Source: Tessaracoccus rhinocerotis (GTDB lineage Bacteria > Actinomycetota > Actinomycetes > Propionibacteriales > Propionibacteriaceae). From it: a stretch of DNA of 64,000 bases. The DNA is taken from NCBI RefSeq assembly GCF_007197885.1, contig NZ_VKKG01000006.1, positions 124,001 to 188,000 on the forward strand, in the 5' to 3' direction. Every line of letters starts with the position of its first letter. The first letter of the stretch is position 1. Shown here piece by piece: positions 26,601 through 34,689 of the stretch. A model generated the notes under the pieces. That model worked only from the letters and a program-made list of their open reading frames with translations. It was not told where the DNA came from and did no database searches. Made by a program: the position numbers and the translations under genes.

Positions 26601-26830
26601 CCGAGAGCCAGGCCATCGACCGCACGCACCGCATCGGCCAGGACAAGCACGTCAACGTCTACCGGCTCGTCAGCGCCGACACCATCGAGGAGAAGGTCGT
26701 CGCGCTGCAGGAGCAGAAGCGGGACCTGTTCGACGCCGTGGTGGCCCGCACGCAGGACCTGACCGCGCCGTTGTCGGCCGACGACATCCGTGGCCTGCTC
26801 GAGGTGGACGCGGAACCCGCCTCGGCCTGA
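23666..26830 (+). CDS. SWIM zinc finger and SNF2/HepA-type helicase
   Basis: A protein of about 1054 residues. A SWIM zinc finger is visible as CSCPVKQACKH (Cys74, Cys76, Cys82, His84). A long middle region (about 120-580) fits the bacterial SNF2-associated domain. The SF2 motor begins LRPYQQEGYAWLRFL, with Walker A GLGKTIQSLAM, the DEAQ box LLDEAQFVKN, LTGTPLENNLMDLWSLL and helicase C motifs VFSQFTGFLA, LKAGGFGLTLTEAD and DRTHRIGQ. Bacterial homologues (HepA/RapA relatives) remodel nucleoprotein or RNA polymerase; the precise role is unknown. ATG 23666 is preferred; a GTG 9 nt earlier is possible. It is an unusual insertion between dnaN and recF. Confidence 0.9.
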   Translation: MTNFPDWVLTPTEAELTRYFGGPTLARGEAYARESRVGSVQASAKMVTAQVRGSGYHVYRTTLVTSGPRITTVCSCPVKQACKHGAALVTHARNTLRAGQTPFWQRAFDLVLTGTGALGGGVKLALQIDDDAHGPGLTPLRWGKTERWVKSGAGWYEIRHAPEFDPAQAEVFNNLAAAHPREWFTGNRLRLHDFNSDVWRVLRSAVAAGIPLLPSQERNEPGPTPRILEEAAHAAMTIGKGPEGLVASPTVLVEGEKVPVTARELVGMPTHGICLRTGDELVLGPLSRPLSDVEQSLFMAGRVTIPAKDTALFAGGYLPRLRNRFDVDVEPGVVLPEVEPPVLVLVVTFDGHRAQLEWGFRYRFGDQVHDVAVQPAPADPPVRNPEAERALVESLPAGPWRRTHHTGRSILTDAHLHGIWMIRFTTDVLPELQARDDVEVVLNEEAPEFRRADEAPTIQLDVEESRQGDWFDLEVEITVGEEKVPFAPLLSALAAGQDHIILDSGTWFPLDVPELEQLRRLVEEARVLVDHDGNTFHLRPEHAGLWQELVELGVVRQQSDAWRDVVGTLLDHTDLADEEPPAGLRATLRPYQQEGYAWLRFLWRTRLGGILADEMGLGKTIQSLAMAQAAHEAGELERPMLVVAPTSVIGTWQSEAAKFAPDLRVVAISETGKRRGHGLADAVAQADIVLTSYTLLRLEADEYTDIAWSAVLLDEAQFVKNPSAKVYQAVRKLKARVKVALTGTPLENNLMDLWSLLSITAPGLFPDPKAFTELYRKPIEAGDADALAALHRRIRPLILRRTKAAVAKELPEKQEQVVSVPLSPAHRKLYDRHLTRERQKVLGLVGDLNKNRITILRSLTLLRQLSLAPSLVDDTYPDSSAKIDALLEHLEELTAAGHRALVFSQFTGFLAIVKDRLTAAGIRFEYLDGRTRDRAQRIEDFRTGDAPVFLISLKAGGFGLTLTEADYVFILDPWWNPAAESQAIDRTHRIGQDKHVNVYRLVSADTIEEKVVALQEQKRDLFDAVVARTQDLTAPLSADDIRGLLEVDAEPASA

Positions 26831-26850
26831 GCGACCCTGTGGCGGGTTTG

Positions 26851-26892
26851 TCTCGACACGTGCTGCTCGTTGCTCGCAGCACGACTCGACCA
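26851..26892. repeat. GTCGAGTAG-type palindromic repeat
   Basis: TCTCGACACGTGCTGCTCGT through CAGCACGACTCGACCA is the inverted orientation of the family seen after dnaA. It begins 20 nt after the SNF2 stop. Confidence 0.7.
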
Positions 26893-26908
26893 GCGGGTCC
26901 GCCCATCC

Positions 26909-27040
26909 CCCGTCGATCGAGTAGTTGCTCGCGAGGGACGAGCGCGCGACGTGTCGAGATCACTACGCCGGCGGACCCCCCCGTCGATCGAGTAGTTGCT
27001 CGCGAGGGACGAGCGCGCGACGTGTCGAGATCACTACGCC
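26909..27040. repeat. Exact 61-bp direct repeat of GTCGAGTAG type before recF
   Basis: Two identical 61-bp copies (26909-26969 and 26980-27040) each run from CCCGTCGATCGAGTAG to GTGTCGAGATCACTACGCC and are separated by 10 bp (GGCGGACCCC). The second ends only 8 bp before the TAGGAT box of recF. Identity suggests a recent duplication. Confidence 0.9.
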
Positions 27041-27064
27041 CGCTCGCCTAGGATCGAAGTCACC

Positions 27065-28396
27065 ATGTTCGTGACTGAGCTGTCCCTGACGGACTTCCGC
27101 AACTACACCGAGGCCAAGCTTGAGCTCTCGGCGGGAGTCAACGTCTTCGTCGGCTCGAACGGACAGGGCAAGACCAACCTGGTGGAGGCCGTCGAGTACC
27201 TCTCGACGATGACCTCGCACCGGGTCGCGGCCACTGCGCCGCTGATCCGGGCGGGCTGCGACTCGGCGATCGCCCGCGCCCGGGTGCAGCGCGGCCTGGA
27301 CGACGACCGGGTGATCTCGATCGAACTGGAAATCGCCAGCGGCAAGTCCAACGTCGCCCGCCTGAACCGGGCACCGGTGCCACGCAGCCGGGACATCGTG
27401 GGGGCCCTGCGGACCGTCGTGTTCTCCCCGATGGACCTGGTCATCGTCCGCGGAGACCCGTCGGACCGTCGCGCCTGGCTCGATTCCCTCGTGGTGACCC
27501 GCTGGCCGCGGATGGCGGGGGTGAAACAGGACCACGACAAGGTCCTCAAGCAGCGCAACGCCCTGCTGAAGTCCATGTCCGGGCGCTCCATGCGGCCCGC
27601 GCGAGGCGACGAGGAGTCCACGCTGGAGGTGTGGAACGAGCAGCTCGCGATGATCGGCGCCGAACTGCTGCACGCCCGCCTCGACACCCTGGCCGACGTC
27701 CTGCCGCACGCCCGCGCCGCCTACGAGGGCATCGCGCCCGTCAACAACCGCATCGACGCCCGCTACAAGGCGTCGCTGGACCTCGACGGCGTCGCCTCCG
27801 AGCCAGACGTCCGGACCGCCCTCACCGAACGCCTGATCACTGCCTTCCAGGAGCGCCGCCACGAGGAGATCCAGCGCGGCGTGACGCTCGTGGGGCCACA
27901 CCGCGACGACGTCGAACTGTTCATCGGCGACCTCCCCGCCAAGGGCTACGCCTCACACGGGGAGTCCTGGTCGCTGGCACTGGCGCTTCGCCTCGGCGGT
28001 TTCCAGCTGGTGCGGGAGGAGGGCACCGAGCCGGTGCTGGTGCTCGACGACGTGTTCGCCGAACTCGACACCCTGCGCCGCGACCGCCTGGCCGGTGCCG
28101 TGGCGGACGCCGAACAGGTGCTGATCACTGCGGCCGTGGGCGCCGACGTCCCCGACTTCCCGTCGCAGCGCCGCTTCCGCGTAGCCGCCGGCACCGTCTC
28201 GCTGGAGGACGGCCGCGCCCTTCGAGACGGTCGCGGGGCGACCTCCTCAGGGCAACTGGATACTGGTTTCCCTGAAGGGGAGGAAGGCGCCTCTCCCAGT
28301 TCCCCTGAAGGCGAGGCAGGCGCCTCTCCCAGTTTCCCTGAGGTGCGAGCGGCAGCGAGCCTCGAAGGGCCCCCGCAAGGCATGAGCGATGACTGA
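27065..28396 (+). CDS. recF: DNA replication and repair protein RecF
   Basis: A 443-residue SMC-like ATPase that loads RecA at gaps. Walker A GSNGQGKTNL is at about residue 30, the RecF box LTDFRNYTEAKL before it, signature SWSLALALRLGGFQL and Walker B VLVLDDVFAELD near 335. The ATG is set by homology; TAGGAT (27049-27054) lies 10 nt upstream with no Shine-Dalgarno, so the mRNA is nearly leaderless. The last 45 residues are odd: 11-residue repeats (FPEGEEGASPS, SPEGEAGASPS) and then a segment encoded by a dispersed 34-bp repeat (28336-28369). RecF normally ends near residue 390, so this is an acquired tail. Confidence 0.94.
   Translation: MFVTELSLTDFRNYTEAKLELSAGVNVFVGSNGQGKTNLVEAVEYLSTMTSHRVAATAPLIRAGCDSAIARARVQRGLDDDRVISIELEIASGKSNVARLNRAPVPRSRDIVGALRTVVFSPMDLVIVRGDPSDRRAWLDSLVVTRWPRMAGVKQDHDKVLKQRNALLKSMSGRSMRPARGDEESTLEVWNEQLAMIGAELLHARLDTLADVLPHARAAYEGIAPVNNRIDARYKASLDLDGVASEPDVRTALTERLITAFQERRHEEIQRGVTLVGPHRDDVELFIGDLPAKGYASHGESWSLALALRLGGFQLVREEGTEPVLVLDDVFAELDTLRRDRLAGAVADAEQVLITAAVGADVPDFPSQRRFRVAAGTVSLEDGRALRDGRGATSSGQLDTGFPEGEEGASPSSPEGEAGASPSFPEVRAAASLEGPPQGMSDD
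28268..28369 (+). repeat. Repeat-derived extension inside the 3' end of recF
   Basis: Two imperfect units of 32-33 bp (28268-28299, 28300-28332), each carrying GGCGCCTCTCCCAG, are followed by the 34-bp element CCCTGAGGTGCG...CTCGAAGGG (28336-28369) that recurs outside genes at 56539-56572 and 63847-63880. Reading frame is kept through all three. Confidence 0.8.
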
Positions 28397-28937
28397 GACA
28401 CCGTCAGAGTTCGAGGAACCCATCGAGCACGACCCCACCGGCCTGGACCTCGCCGCTCAGATCGCACGGCAGACCGCCGAGACGGAGGCGCTGCCGCCGG
28501 TCCCGGTGAAGAGGCGACCGCCGCGCAGGATCAGGTCCCGCATGTTCGAGGAGCAGCGCTCCGGGGCCCGACCCGACGACCGCGACCCGCAGGCACTCGG
28601 CGACGTCCTCGGGCAGGTCAGCACCAGGCGGGGCTGGCAGAAGCGGATCTCGCTGTCGACCGTGCTGCAGGGCTGGGCCAACCTGGTGGGCGAGGACAAT
28701 GCCCAGCACAGCAAGCCGGTGCTCTTCGAGGACGGCGTCCTCACCGTCGTGTGCGACTCCACCGCTTGGGCCACCGGCATGCGCTACGCGGCTTCCAAGC
28801 TCGTGGCGAGACTCAACGCCGAGCTCGGCGACCAGACGGTCAAGCGGGTCGACGTCCGTGGCCCTAACGCGCCCAGCTGGAAGCGCGGTCCGCGCTCTGT
28901 CCGCGACGGCCGCGGCCCGCGCGACACGTACGGCTGA
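28389..28937 (+). CDS. DUF721 (DciA-like) protein
   Basis: A 182-residue protein. The disordered first 70 residues are followed by the DUF721/DciA core: [68 protein letters not shown]. DciA proteins of other bacteria help load the replicative helicase DnaB; the actinobacterial family lies next to recF and gyrB and is thought to act similarly. Its ATG overlaps the recF stop by 8 bases. The C terminus is Arg/Gly/Pro-rich and basic. Confidence 0.88.
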   Translation: MTETPSEFEEPIEHDPTGLDLAAQIARQTAETEALPPVPVKRRPPRRIRSRMFEEQRSGARPDDRDPQALGDVLGQVSTRRGWQKRISLSTVLQGWANLVGEDNAQHSKPVLFEDGVLTVVCDSTAWATGMRYAASKLVARLNAELGDQTVKRVDVRGPNAPSWKRGPRSVRDGRGPRDTYG

Positions 28938-29043
28938 CCGACCCGACCGCTCCTCACCCGAGCCCGCGGGCCTCGGCGTACCTGCCTCGCGAACCGCTGC
29001 GCGGTGCTTGGATGGAGGTGTCCGGGACTCGGAAGGAGCCGCA

Positions 29044-31515
29044 ATGACCAACACCTGGCAGAACCGCGCCCAGTGTGGCGCACCCGAACTCACCGATGAC
29101 CACCTGCGTGGCATCCATGCATGGTGGCGGGCGGCGAACTACCTCTCGGTCGGGCAGATCTACCTGCTCGACAACCCGCTGCTGCGCCGACCCCTCGAAC
29201 GCGACGACGTCAAACCCCGACTCCTCGGACACTGGGGCACCACGCCGGGTCTGAACTTTCTGTACGCGCACCTGAACCGGATCATCTCCGAGCGCCGGCA
29301 ACCGGCGCTCTACGTCACCGGCCCCGGCCACGGCGGCCCCGGGCTGGTTGCCAACACCTACCTCGAGGGCACCTACACCGACTTCTACCCGGAGGTCTCG
29401 CGTGACGAGAGCGGCCTGCAGCGCCTCTTCAAGCGGTTCTCGTTCCCGGGCGGCATCCCGTCCCACGTCGCGCCCGAGACCCCGGGGTCCATCCATGAGG
29501 GCGGCGAGCTGGGCTACTCCCTGTCCCACGCCTACGGGGCCGCCTTCGACAACCCGGACCTGCTGGTGTTCGCGGTGGTCGGCGACGGCGAGGCGGAGAC
29601 CGGACCCCTGGCCACCTCGTGGCACTCCAACAAGTTCCTCAACCCGGTCACCGACGGCGTGGTGCTGCCGGTGCTCCACCTCAACGGGTTCAAGATCGCC
29701 AACCCGACGGTGCTGGCGCGGATCCCGGAGCCCGAACTGGTGGACCTGATGAGCGGCTACGGACACAAGGCGCACCTGTTCACCGCCGGCTTCGACGACG
29801 AGGAGCCCGTCAGCTACCACCGTCGCTTCGCCGAGCTCATGGACACGGTGATGGACGAGGTCGCGGCCATCCGAAGCACCGCCGCCGAGCAGGGCGCCGG
29901 CGCCGCCGAGCGCCCCAGCTGGCCCATGATCGTGTTCCGCACTCCCAAGGGCTGGACGGGACCCGAGCAGATCGACGGGAACAAGACTGAGGGCAGTTGG
30001 CGCTCCCACCAGGTCCCGCTCGCCAGCGCGCGCGACACCGACGAGCACCTCCGCGACCTGGACGCCTGGCTGCGGTCCTACCGTGCCGAGGAACTCTTCG
30101 ACGAGCACGGCGCGCTCGTCGCCGACGTCGCCTCCCTCACCCCGCCCGTCGGACTGCGGATGGGGGAGCGTCCCGAGGCCAACGGCGGCCTGCTCCGCGA
30201 GAGCCTCCGCCTGCCCGACTTCCGCGAGTACGGCGTCGAGGTGCCCGAACCGGGTGGCTCCGACTCGGAGGCGACGAAGGTGCTTGGCGGCTGGCTGCGC
30301 GACGTCGTGGCCGCCAACCGGCGCAACTTCCGCATCTTCGGGCCTGACGAGACCGCCTCCAACCGGTTGCAGGCGGTCTACGAGGAGACGGCCAAGCAAT
30401 GGGTCGCCGACTACGATTCACCCGAGGTGGACCAGCACCTCGAGCGCGTCGGCCAGGTGGTCGAGATGCTCAGCGAGCACCAGTGCCAGGGCTGGCTCGA
30501 GGGCTACCTGCTCACCGGTCGCCACGGGCTGATGTCCTCCTACGAGGCGTTCATCCACATCGTCGACTCGATGGTCAACCAGCACGCCAAGTGGCTGAAG
30601 GTGACCAACCAGCTGGAGTGGCGCCGTCCCATCGCGAGCCTCAACTACCTGCTGAGCTCGCACGTGTGGCGCCAGGACCACAATGGCTTCTCCCACCAGG
30701 ACCCGGGCTTCATCGACCACATGGTCAACAAGAAGGCCGACATCGTGCGGGTCTACCTGCCGCCGGACGCCAACACGCTGCTGTCCACCTTCGACCACTG
30801 CCTGCGCAGCACCCAGTACGTGAACGTCGTCGTGGCCGGCAAGCAGCCGAACCCGAACTGGCTGACGATGGACGAGGCGATCAAGCACTGCACCCGCGGG
30901 CTGGGGATCTGGGACTGGGCAGGGACGGAGGAGGCCGGGACCGAACCCGACGTCGTCCTCGCGTGCGCCGGCGACATCCCCACGATCGAGGTGCTCGCCG
31001 CCGCACACATCCTGCGCGAGCGCGTCCCGGAGCTGAAGGTGCGAGTGGTCAACGTCGTGGACCTGATGCGCCTCCAGGACGAGGACGAGCACCCGCACGG
31101 TCTCTCGCACCGGGCATTCGACACCTACTTCACCGCCACCCGACCGATCATCTTCGCCTACCACGGCTACCCGTGGCTGATCCACCGGCTCACCTACCGC
31201 CGCAACGGCCACGACAACCTGCACGTGCGCGGCTACAAGGAGGAGGGCACCACGACGACGCCGTTCGACATGGTGATGCTCAACGACCTCGACCGCTTCC
31301 ACCTGGTGATGGACGTCATCGACCGGGTCGAGGGCCTCGGCACCCGCTACGCAGGGCTCAGGCAGGAGATGGAGGACCGCCGCTTCGACGCCCGCGCCCA
31401 TGCGCGTGCCAGCGGCGAGGACCTGCCCGAGGTGAGCCAGTGGGTGTGGCCGGACTCCGGCAACACGGCCAGCGAGCGCCAGGCGGCGGCCGCCACGGGC
31501 GGCGACAACGAGTAG
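29044..31515 (+). CDS. xfp: Xylulose-5-phosphate/fructose-6-phosphate phosphoketolase
   Basis: An 823-residue ThDP-dependent enzyme that cleaves xylulose 5-phosphate or fructose 6-phosphate with phosphate to acetyl phosphate plus glyceraldehyde 3-phosphate or erythrose 4-phosphate. Family signatures are [40 protein letters not shown], the cofactor motif [40 protein letters not shown] and [17 protein letters not shown]. Length is standard. The ATG at 29044 has AAGGAG 7 nt upstream. It provides a bifid-type shunt and depends on thiamine diphosphate, which the salvage operon in this window supplies. It lies between dciA and gyrB, an unusual place. Confidence 0.95.
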   Translation: MTNTWQNRAQCGAPELTDDHLRGIHAWWRAANYLSVGQIYLLDNPLLRRPLERDDVKPRLLGHWGTTPGLNFLYAHLNRIISERRQPALYVTGPGHGGPGLVANTYLEGTYTDFYPEVSRDESGLQRLFKRFSFPGGIPSHVAPETPGSIHEGGELGYSLSHAYGAAFDNPDLLVFAVVGDGEAETGPLATSWHSNKFLNPVTDGVVLPVLHLNGFKIANPTVLARIPEPELVDLMSGYGHKAHLFTAGFDDEEPVSYHRRFAELMDTVMDEVAAIRSTAAEQGAGAAERPSWPMIVFRTPKGWTGPEQIDGNKTEGSWRSHQVPLASARDTDEHLRDLDAWLRSYRAEELFDEHGALVADVASLTPPVGLRMGERPEANGGLLRESLRLPDFREYGVEVPEPGGSDSEATKVLGGWLRDVVAANRRNFRIFGPDETASNRLQAVYEETAKQWVADYDSPEVDQHLERVGQVVEMLSEHQCQGWLEGYLLTGRHGLMSSYEAFIHIVDSMVNQHAKWLKVTNQLEWRRPIASLNYLLSSHVWRQDHNGFSHQDPGFIDHMVNKKADIVRVYLPPDANTLLSTFDHCLRSTQYVNVVVAGKQPNPNWLTMDEAIKHCTRGLGIWDWAGTEEAGTEPDVVLACAGDIPTIEVLAAAHILRERVPELKVRVVNVVDLMRLQDEDEHPHGLSHRAFDTYFTATRPIIFAYHGYPWLIHRLTYRRNGHDNLHVRGYKEEGTTTTPFDMVMLNDLDRFHLVMDVIDRVEGLGTRYAGLRQEMEDRRFDARAHARASGEDLPEVSQWVWPDSGNTASERQAAAATGGDNE

Positions 31516-31535
31516 CACCCGCCTCCATCACCGCA

Positions 31536-31580
31536 GGTCGAGTAGCACCCGCGAGGTACGAGCGGGTGCGTGTCGAGACC
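31536..31580. repeat. GTCGAGTAG-type palindromic repeat after xfp
   Basis: GGTCGAGTAGCACCCGCGAGG through GGGTGCGTGTCGAGACC forms an imperfect hairpin. The 14-mer CGAGTAGCACCCGC also occurs at the xfp stop codon (31509-31522), so one may derive from the other. Confidence 0.75.
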
Positions 31581-31585
31581 TCCGT

Positions 31586-32269
31586 TCAGCCCCGCTCCAC
31601 CAGTGGGACGCGGGACAACAGCACGTCGGCGACGTCCCACATCCGACGGGCGGCGACGGGGTCGGTGATGCTCCGCGGTGGCCGCACCAGCCTCGGTGGG
31701 CCACCGAACTGCAGCGCACCGGCGGGGGCGAAGTACGAGCCCGCGGGGACGTCGGCGGTCAGCGCCGCCAGCGCTGTGCGGGCCGCCTGCGCGGGCGAGT
31801 TCCCGAGCCGACGCGCCAGGCTGCCGCGGCCGGTGTCCGAGGCCCGTTCCCGCACGGCGGCGGCGATCCCGGTGTCGGGCACCACACCCGGATGGCACTG
31901 GACCACCCGCAGCCGTCGCCCGCGGCCGGCGCTGCGGCGCGCCAGTTCGGTGCCGAACAGCCCGAGTGCCACCTTCGACCTGGCGTAGGCGGTCAACGGC
32001 CGGTAGCGGCGCTCGAGCTGCAGGTCGCCCCATGCCGGACGTGCCATCCGGGTGGCCAGGTCGCGCAGGCTCAACTGCGCTCCCGGCACCGCTTCCCGGA
32101 TCCGCGCTGCGGCCCGCTCGCCCTTGTCACGGTTGCGCACGGGCATCAAGACGTGCGCGCCAGCCCCGGCCAGGGCCAGCGCGACGTGCAGGCCGACGCC
32201 GTCGCTGGCACCCGTGACCAAGGCGGTGCGGCCGCTGAGGTCGGGTAACGCTTCGTTGCAGGTTTCCAT
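31586..32269 (-). CDS. SDR-family oxidoreductase with an internal deletion (probably non-functional)
   Basis: The frame encodes a retinol-dehydrogenase-like short-chain dehydrogenase: cofactor motif TGASDGVG, VRNRDKGERAAARI, and further on YRPLTAYARSKVALGLF with the YxxxK catalytic pair and CHPGVVPDTG. Between LSLRDLA and WGDLQLERRYRP the usual 85-95 residues are missing, including the NNAG motif and the catalytic serine strand. The reading frame is not broken, so this is an in-frame deletion and not a frameshift. Such a protein should be inactive. ATG 32269 follows GGCGGAG; ATG 32293 and GTG 32302 are alternatives. Confidence 0.7.
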   Translation of the reverse strand: METCNEALPDLSGRTALVTGASDGVGLHVALALAGAGAHVLMPVRNRDKGERAAARIREAVPGAQLSLRDLATRMARPAWGDLQLERRYRPLTAYARSKVALGLFGTELARRSAGRGRRLRVVQCHPGVVPDTGIAAAVRERASDTGRGSLARRLGNSPAQAARTALAALTADVPAGSYFAPAGALQFGGPPRLVRPPRSITDPVAARRMWDVADVLLSRVPLVERG

Positions 32270-32380
32270 GTCTCCGCCGGGGGTCGAGTCCATCGTCCAC
32301 ACCCACAGGAGTCAACGGGGCAAACCCTGATACATCGGGTCGTCCGCAGACCCACGGGGGGATGACATGAGATGCAGTGG

Positions 32381-32782
32381 TCAGGCCTGGTTGATGCGCA
32401 CCATGTTCCCGGAGGGGTCGCGGAAGGCCGCGTCGCGGGGCCCCCACGGCTGGTCCATCGGCTCCTGCAGCACCTCCGCGCCGGCCGCGCTCAGGGTCTC
32501 GAAGGTGGCCTGGAGGTCGCCCACCTCGAGGATCAGTCCCCCCATGGCGCCCTTTGCGACGAGCCGCTCAAGGGCGGCCGCGTCCTCCTCGGAGCGCCCG
32601 GCTCCGGGCGCGGAGAGGACCAGGCTCAGGCCCTGGCCGGGCACCGCGAGCGAGACCCAGCGGAAGCCGGCGTTCGAGACGTCCTGCACCACCTCGAGGC
32701 CTAGTGCGTCGCGGTAGAACTCGAGGGCTTCGTCGATGTCGAGGACGGTCACGGGTACGTACTTCACTGTGGTTCGTGTCAT
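32381..32782 (-). CDS. VOC/glyoxalase family protein
   Basis: A 133-residue vicinal-oxygen-chelate protein with two beta-alpha-beta halves: VPVTVLDIDEALEFYRDALG and FRWVSLAVPGQGLSLVL in the first, GGLILEVGDLQATFETLSAAG, PWGPRDAAFRDPSGNMVRI in the second. Members bind a metal and include glyoxalases, dioxygenases and antibiotic-binding proteins; the substrate here is unknown. TAGCGT (32790-32795, minus) lies 7 nt before the ATG, so the mRNA is probably leaderless. The next gene, an AraC-type regulator on the same strand, is a very common partner of this VOC type. Confidence 0.85.
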   Translation of the reverse strand: MTRTTVKYVPVTVLDIDEALEFYRDALGLEVVQDVSNAGFRWVSLAVPGQGLSLVLSAPGAGRSEEDAAALERLVAKGAMGGLILEVGDLQATFETLSAAGAEVLQEPMDQPWGPRDAAFRDPSGNMVRINQA

Positions 32783-32862
32783 GCCACGAACGCTACGCAG
32801 GCCGACCGGGCACGCGCTTCTCCGAAACTGCTCTGTCGCCGTCGATGGGAACTGCCGGAGCG

Positions 32863-33273
32863 TCAGCCGAACCGCGGCGGCCGCATCAGGATCTTGGCCA
32901 TGCACGCCGGGATCGGTTCCGTCTCGCTGTGCTCGCGGGCGGCGTAGGCGGTGGGGGTCTCGCCGACCACCTCGGTGAACCGGGAGCTGAACGAGCCGAG
33001 GGAGGTCCAACCCACCTCCATGCAGGCGTCGGTCACGGACCAGCCGGCACGCAGCAGTTGCATCGCCCGCTCGATGCGGCGCGTCAGCAGGTAGGAGTGG
33101 GGCGTCTCACCGTAGGCCCGCTTGAACTCCCGCGAGAAGTGCGCCGGCGACATCAGTGCGCGCTGGGCCATGGTGGGCACGTCGAGGGGGCTCGCGTAGT
33201 CCCTGTCCATCAGGTCGCGCGCCCGTCGCAGGTGTGCCAGCACCTCCGGCTGCTGGGGTTCCGAGGTGGCCAC
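32863..33273 (-). CDS. AraC-family DNA-binding regulator (HTH only)
   Basis: A protein of 136 residues consisting almost only of the two-HTH AraC domain: LDVPTMAQRALMSPAHFSREFKRAYGETP (first HTH) and WSVTDACMEVGWTSLGSFSSRF (second), with TPTAYAA closing the domain. No ligand-binding domain is present. The tail EPIPACMAKILMRP is typical of regulators paired with VOC proteins. I choose GTG 33273 because TAGCCT (minus 33281-33286) lies 7 nt upstream; a TTG at 33321 is also in frame. It probably controls itself and the VOC gene. Confidence 0.82.
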   Translation of the reverse strand: MATSEPQQPEVLAHLRRARDLMDRDYASPLDVPTMAQRALMSPAHFSREFKRAYGETPHSYLLTRRIERAMQLLRAGWSVTDACMEVGWTSLGSFSSRFTEVVGETPTAYAAREHSETEPIPACMAKILMRPPRFG

Positions 33274-33340
33274 GAACCAGAGGCTACAACGCGCGCGGGG
33301 CGCGATGTTCGTCACGGACAATCACCGCTATCGTCGGCGC

Positions 33341-34672
33341 ATGGTCGAACGACGTCGTGGTCATCTCTGGTGGAAAGTCCTGCTGGCACTGCTGCTCGTG
33401 GTGGTGATGGCGGCGGTGGCGGGCTACTGGTACATGCGGCCCCTGTTGCTCACCGGCACCGGGTACGCGGCCCACAACGCCTGCGCCGTGGCGAACATCT
33501 CCGAGCGCACGGACCCGGCCGAGGACCTGCCGCCCAACCCGCTCGTGCCGTACCTGCGAACCAGCACTGGTGATGGATCCGTCACCGCCTCGGTGCTGGG
33601 GTTCCTCGCCGGACAGACCGCCTGGTACACCGAAGGATTCGGTTGCACCCTTTCCGAAGAGCGCCCTGACCTGCCGGCAGCTGCGGCCGTCACGGACACC
33701 AACCCGCTGGTGGTCGCCTCCGAGCCGACCGACCCGCCCGCCGGGGTGGAGGACGCCGTGGACGCGGCGTTCGCCGATGGCCTGGGGACGCGCGGCGTCG
33801 TCGTCGTGGCCGACGGCGAACTCGTCGCCGAGCGCTACGCCGACGGTTTCTCCGCCGCGACGCCGCAGCTGGGCTGGTCCATGTCCAAGAGCGTCACAAA
33901 CCTCCTGGTGGGACGCCTGGTGCAGATCGCCGGCTTCGACATCCACGCCACGGACCTCCGACCCGAGTGGGCGGGGGACGAACGCTCGCAGATCACCGCC
34001 GACCACCTGATGCGCATGACCAGCGGGTTGGCGTGGGACGAGACCTATGACCTCGGGACGCCGATCACCGAGATGCTCTACATCGCCGACGACATGGGAG
34101 AGTTCGTGGCCGCCCAGGAACTCGAGTTCCCCGTGGGCGAGGTGTTGGAGTACTCAACCGGCTCGACGAACCTGCTGTGCAGCGTCGCACTGGACGCGGT
34201 GGACGGCGACGCGGACCTGCCCCGCGAGCTCGTCCTCGAGCCGCTCGGGTTGCCCCACGCGCAGTGGGAGCCGGATGCTGCGGGGGTTCCGGTGTGCGGC
34301 TCGTACCTGTGGGCCACCCCACGCGAGTGGGCCGCGCTCGGCCAGTTCGCGCTGGCCGACGGCGTCGTCGACGGCGAGCGGCTGCTGCCGGAGGGCTGGA
34401 TGGCAGAGGCCACCACCGCTACCGGGGAGTTCCCCGACGTCGATCCCTACGGCGCAAGTTGGTGGCTGAACGAGGGCACCGACGGCAGCCTCCGGTTCCC
34501 GGACCTGCCAGCTGACGCCTACTGGATGTCCGGGCACGACGGGCAGTGGGTGTTCGTCATCCCGTCCCAGGAGACCGTCGTCGTGCGGATGGGATTCAGC
34601 CCCAACCGTGGCATCGACGAACTCGGCGTGCCCGACCTGGTGGCCGGGGTGCTGGAGGCCCTCCAGGACTGA
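33341..34672 (+). CDS. Membrane-anchored serine hydrolase (beta-lactamase/class C-like)
   Basis: A 443-residue protein. A basic start and one membrane helix (about residues 9-29, WKVLLALLLVVVMAAVAGYW) place the catalytic domain outside. The SxxK motif is SMSK (Ser180, Lys183), the second motif is YSTGSTN and the third is the C-terminal GHDGQW. This group includes esterases, D-aminopeptidases and penicillin-binding-like proteins; true beta-lactamase activity is not implied. TATCGT (33329-33334) lies 6 nt before the ATG and suggests leaderless transcription. Two extra cysteines near the N terminus and one in VPVCGSYLW may form a disulfide. Confidence 0.85.
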   Translation: MVERRRGHLWWKVLLALLLVVVMAAVAGYWYMRPLLLTGTGYAAHNACAVANISERTDPAEDLPPNPLVPYLRTSTGDGSVTASVLGFLAGQTAWYTEGFGCTLSEERPDLPAAAAVTDTNPLVVASEPTDPPAGVEDAVDAAFADGLGTRGVVVVADGELVAERYADGFSAATPQLGWSMSKSVTNLLVGRLVQIAGFDIHATDLRPEWAGDERSQITADHLMRMTSGLAWDETYDLGTPITEMLYIADDMGEFVAAQELEFPVGEVLEYSTGSTNLLCSVALDAVDGDADLPRELVLEPLGLPHAQWEPDAAGVPVCGSYLWATPREWAALGQFALADGVVDGERLLPEGWMAEATTATGEFPDVDPYGASWWLNEGTDGSLRFPDLPADAYWMSGHDGQWVFVIPSQETVVVRMGFSPNRGIDELGVPDLVAGVLEALQD

Positions 34673-34689
34673 CGGCCGGGCGGCCGGGA

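Noticed and set aside
23597-26650. A 1017-codon open frame on the minus strand opposite the SNF2 gene
   Set aside because: It mirrors the SNF2 gene in a GC-rich genome, where the antisense frame is often open; it has no family motifs and is low-complexity.
32783-33010. N-terminal extension of the VOC protein to 33010
   Set aside because: The added residues are Arg/Pro-rich with no VOC similarity, overlap the AraC gene, and the ATG at 32782 has a -10 box at leaderless distance.
33300-33340. Start of the serine hydrolase at 33266
   Set aside because: The extra residues overlap the divergent AraC gene start; the membrane anchor begins right after ATG 33341.
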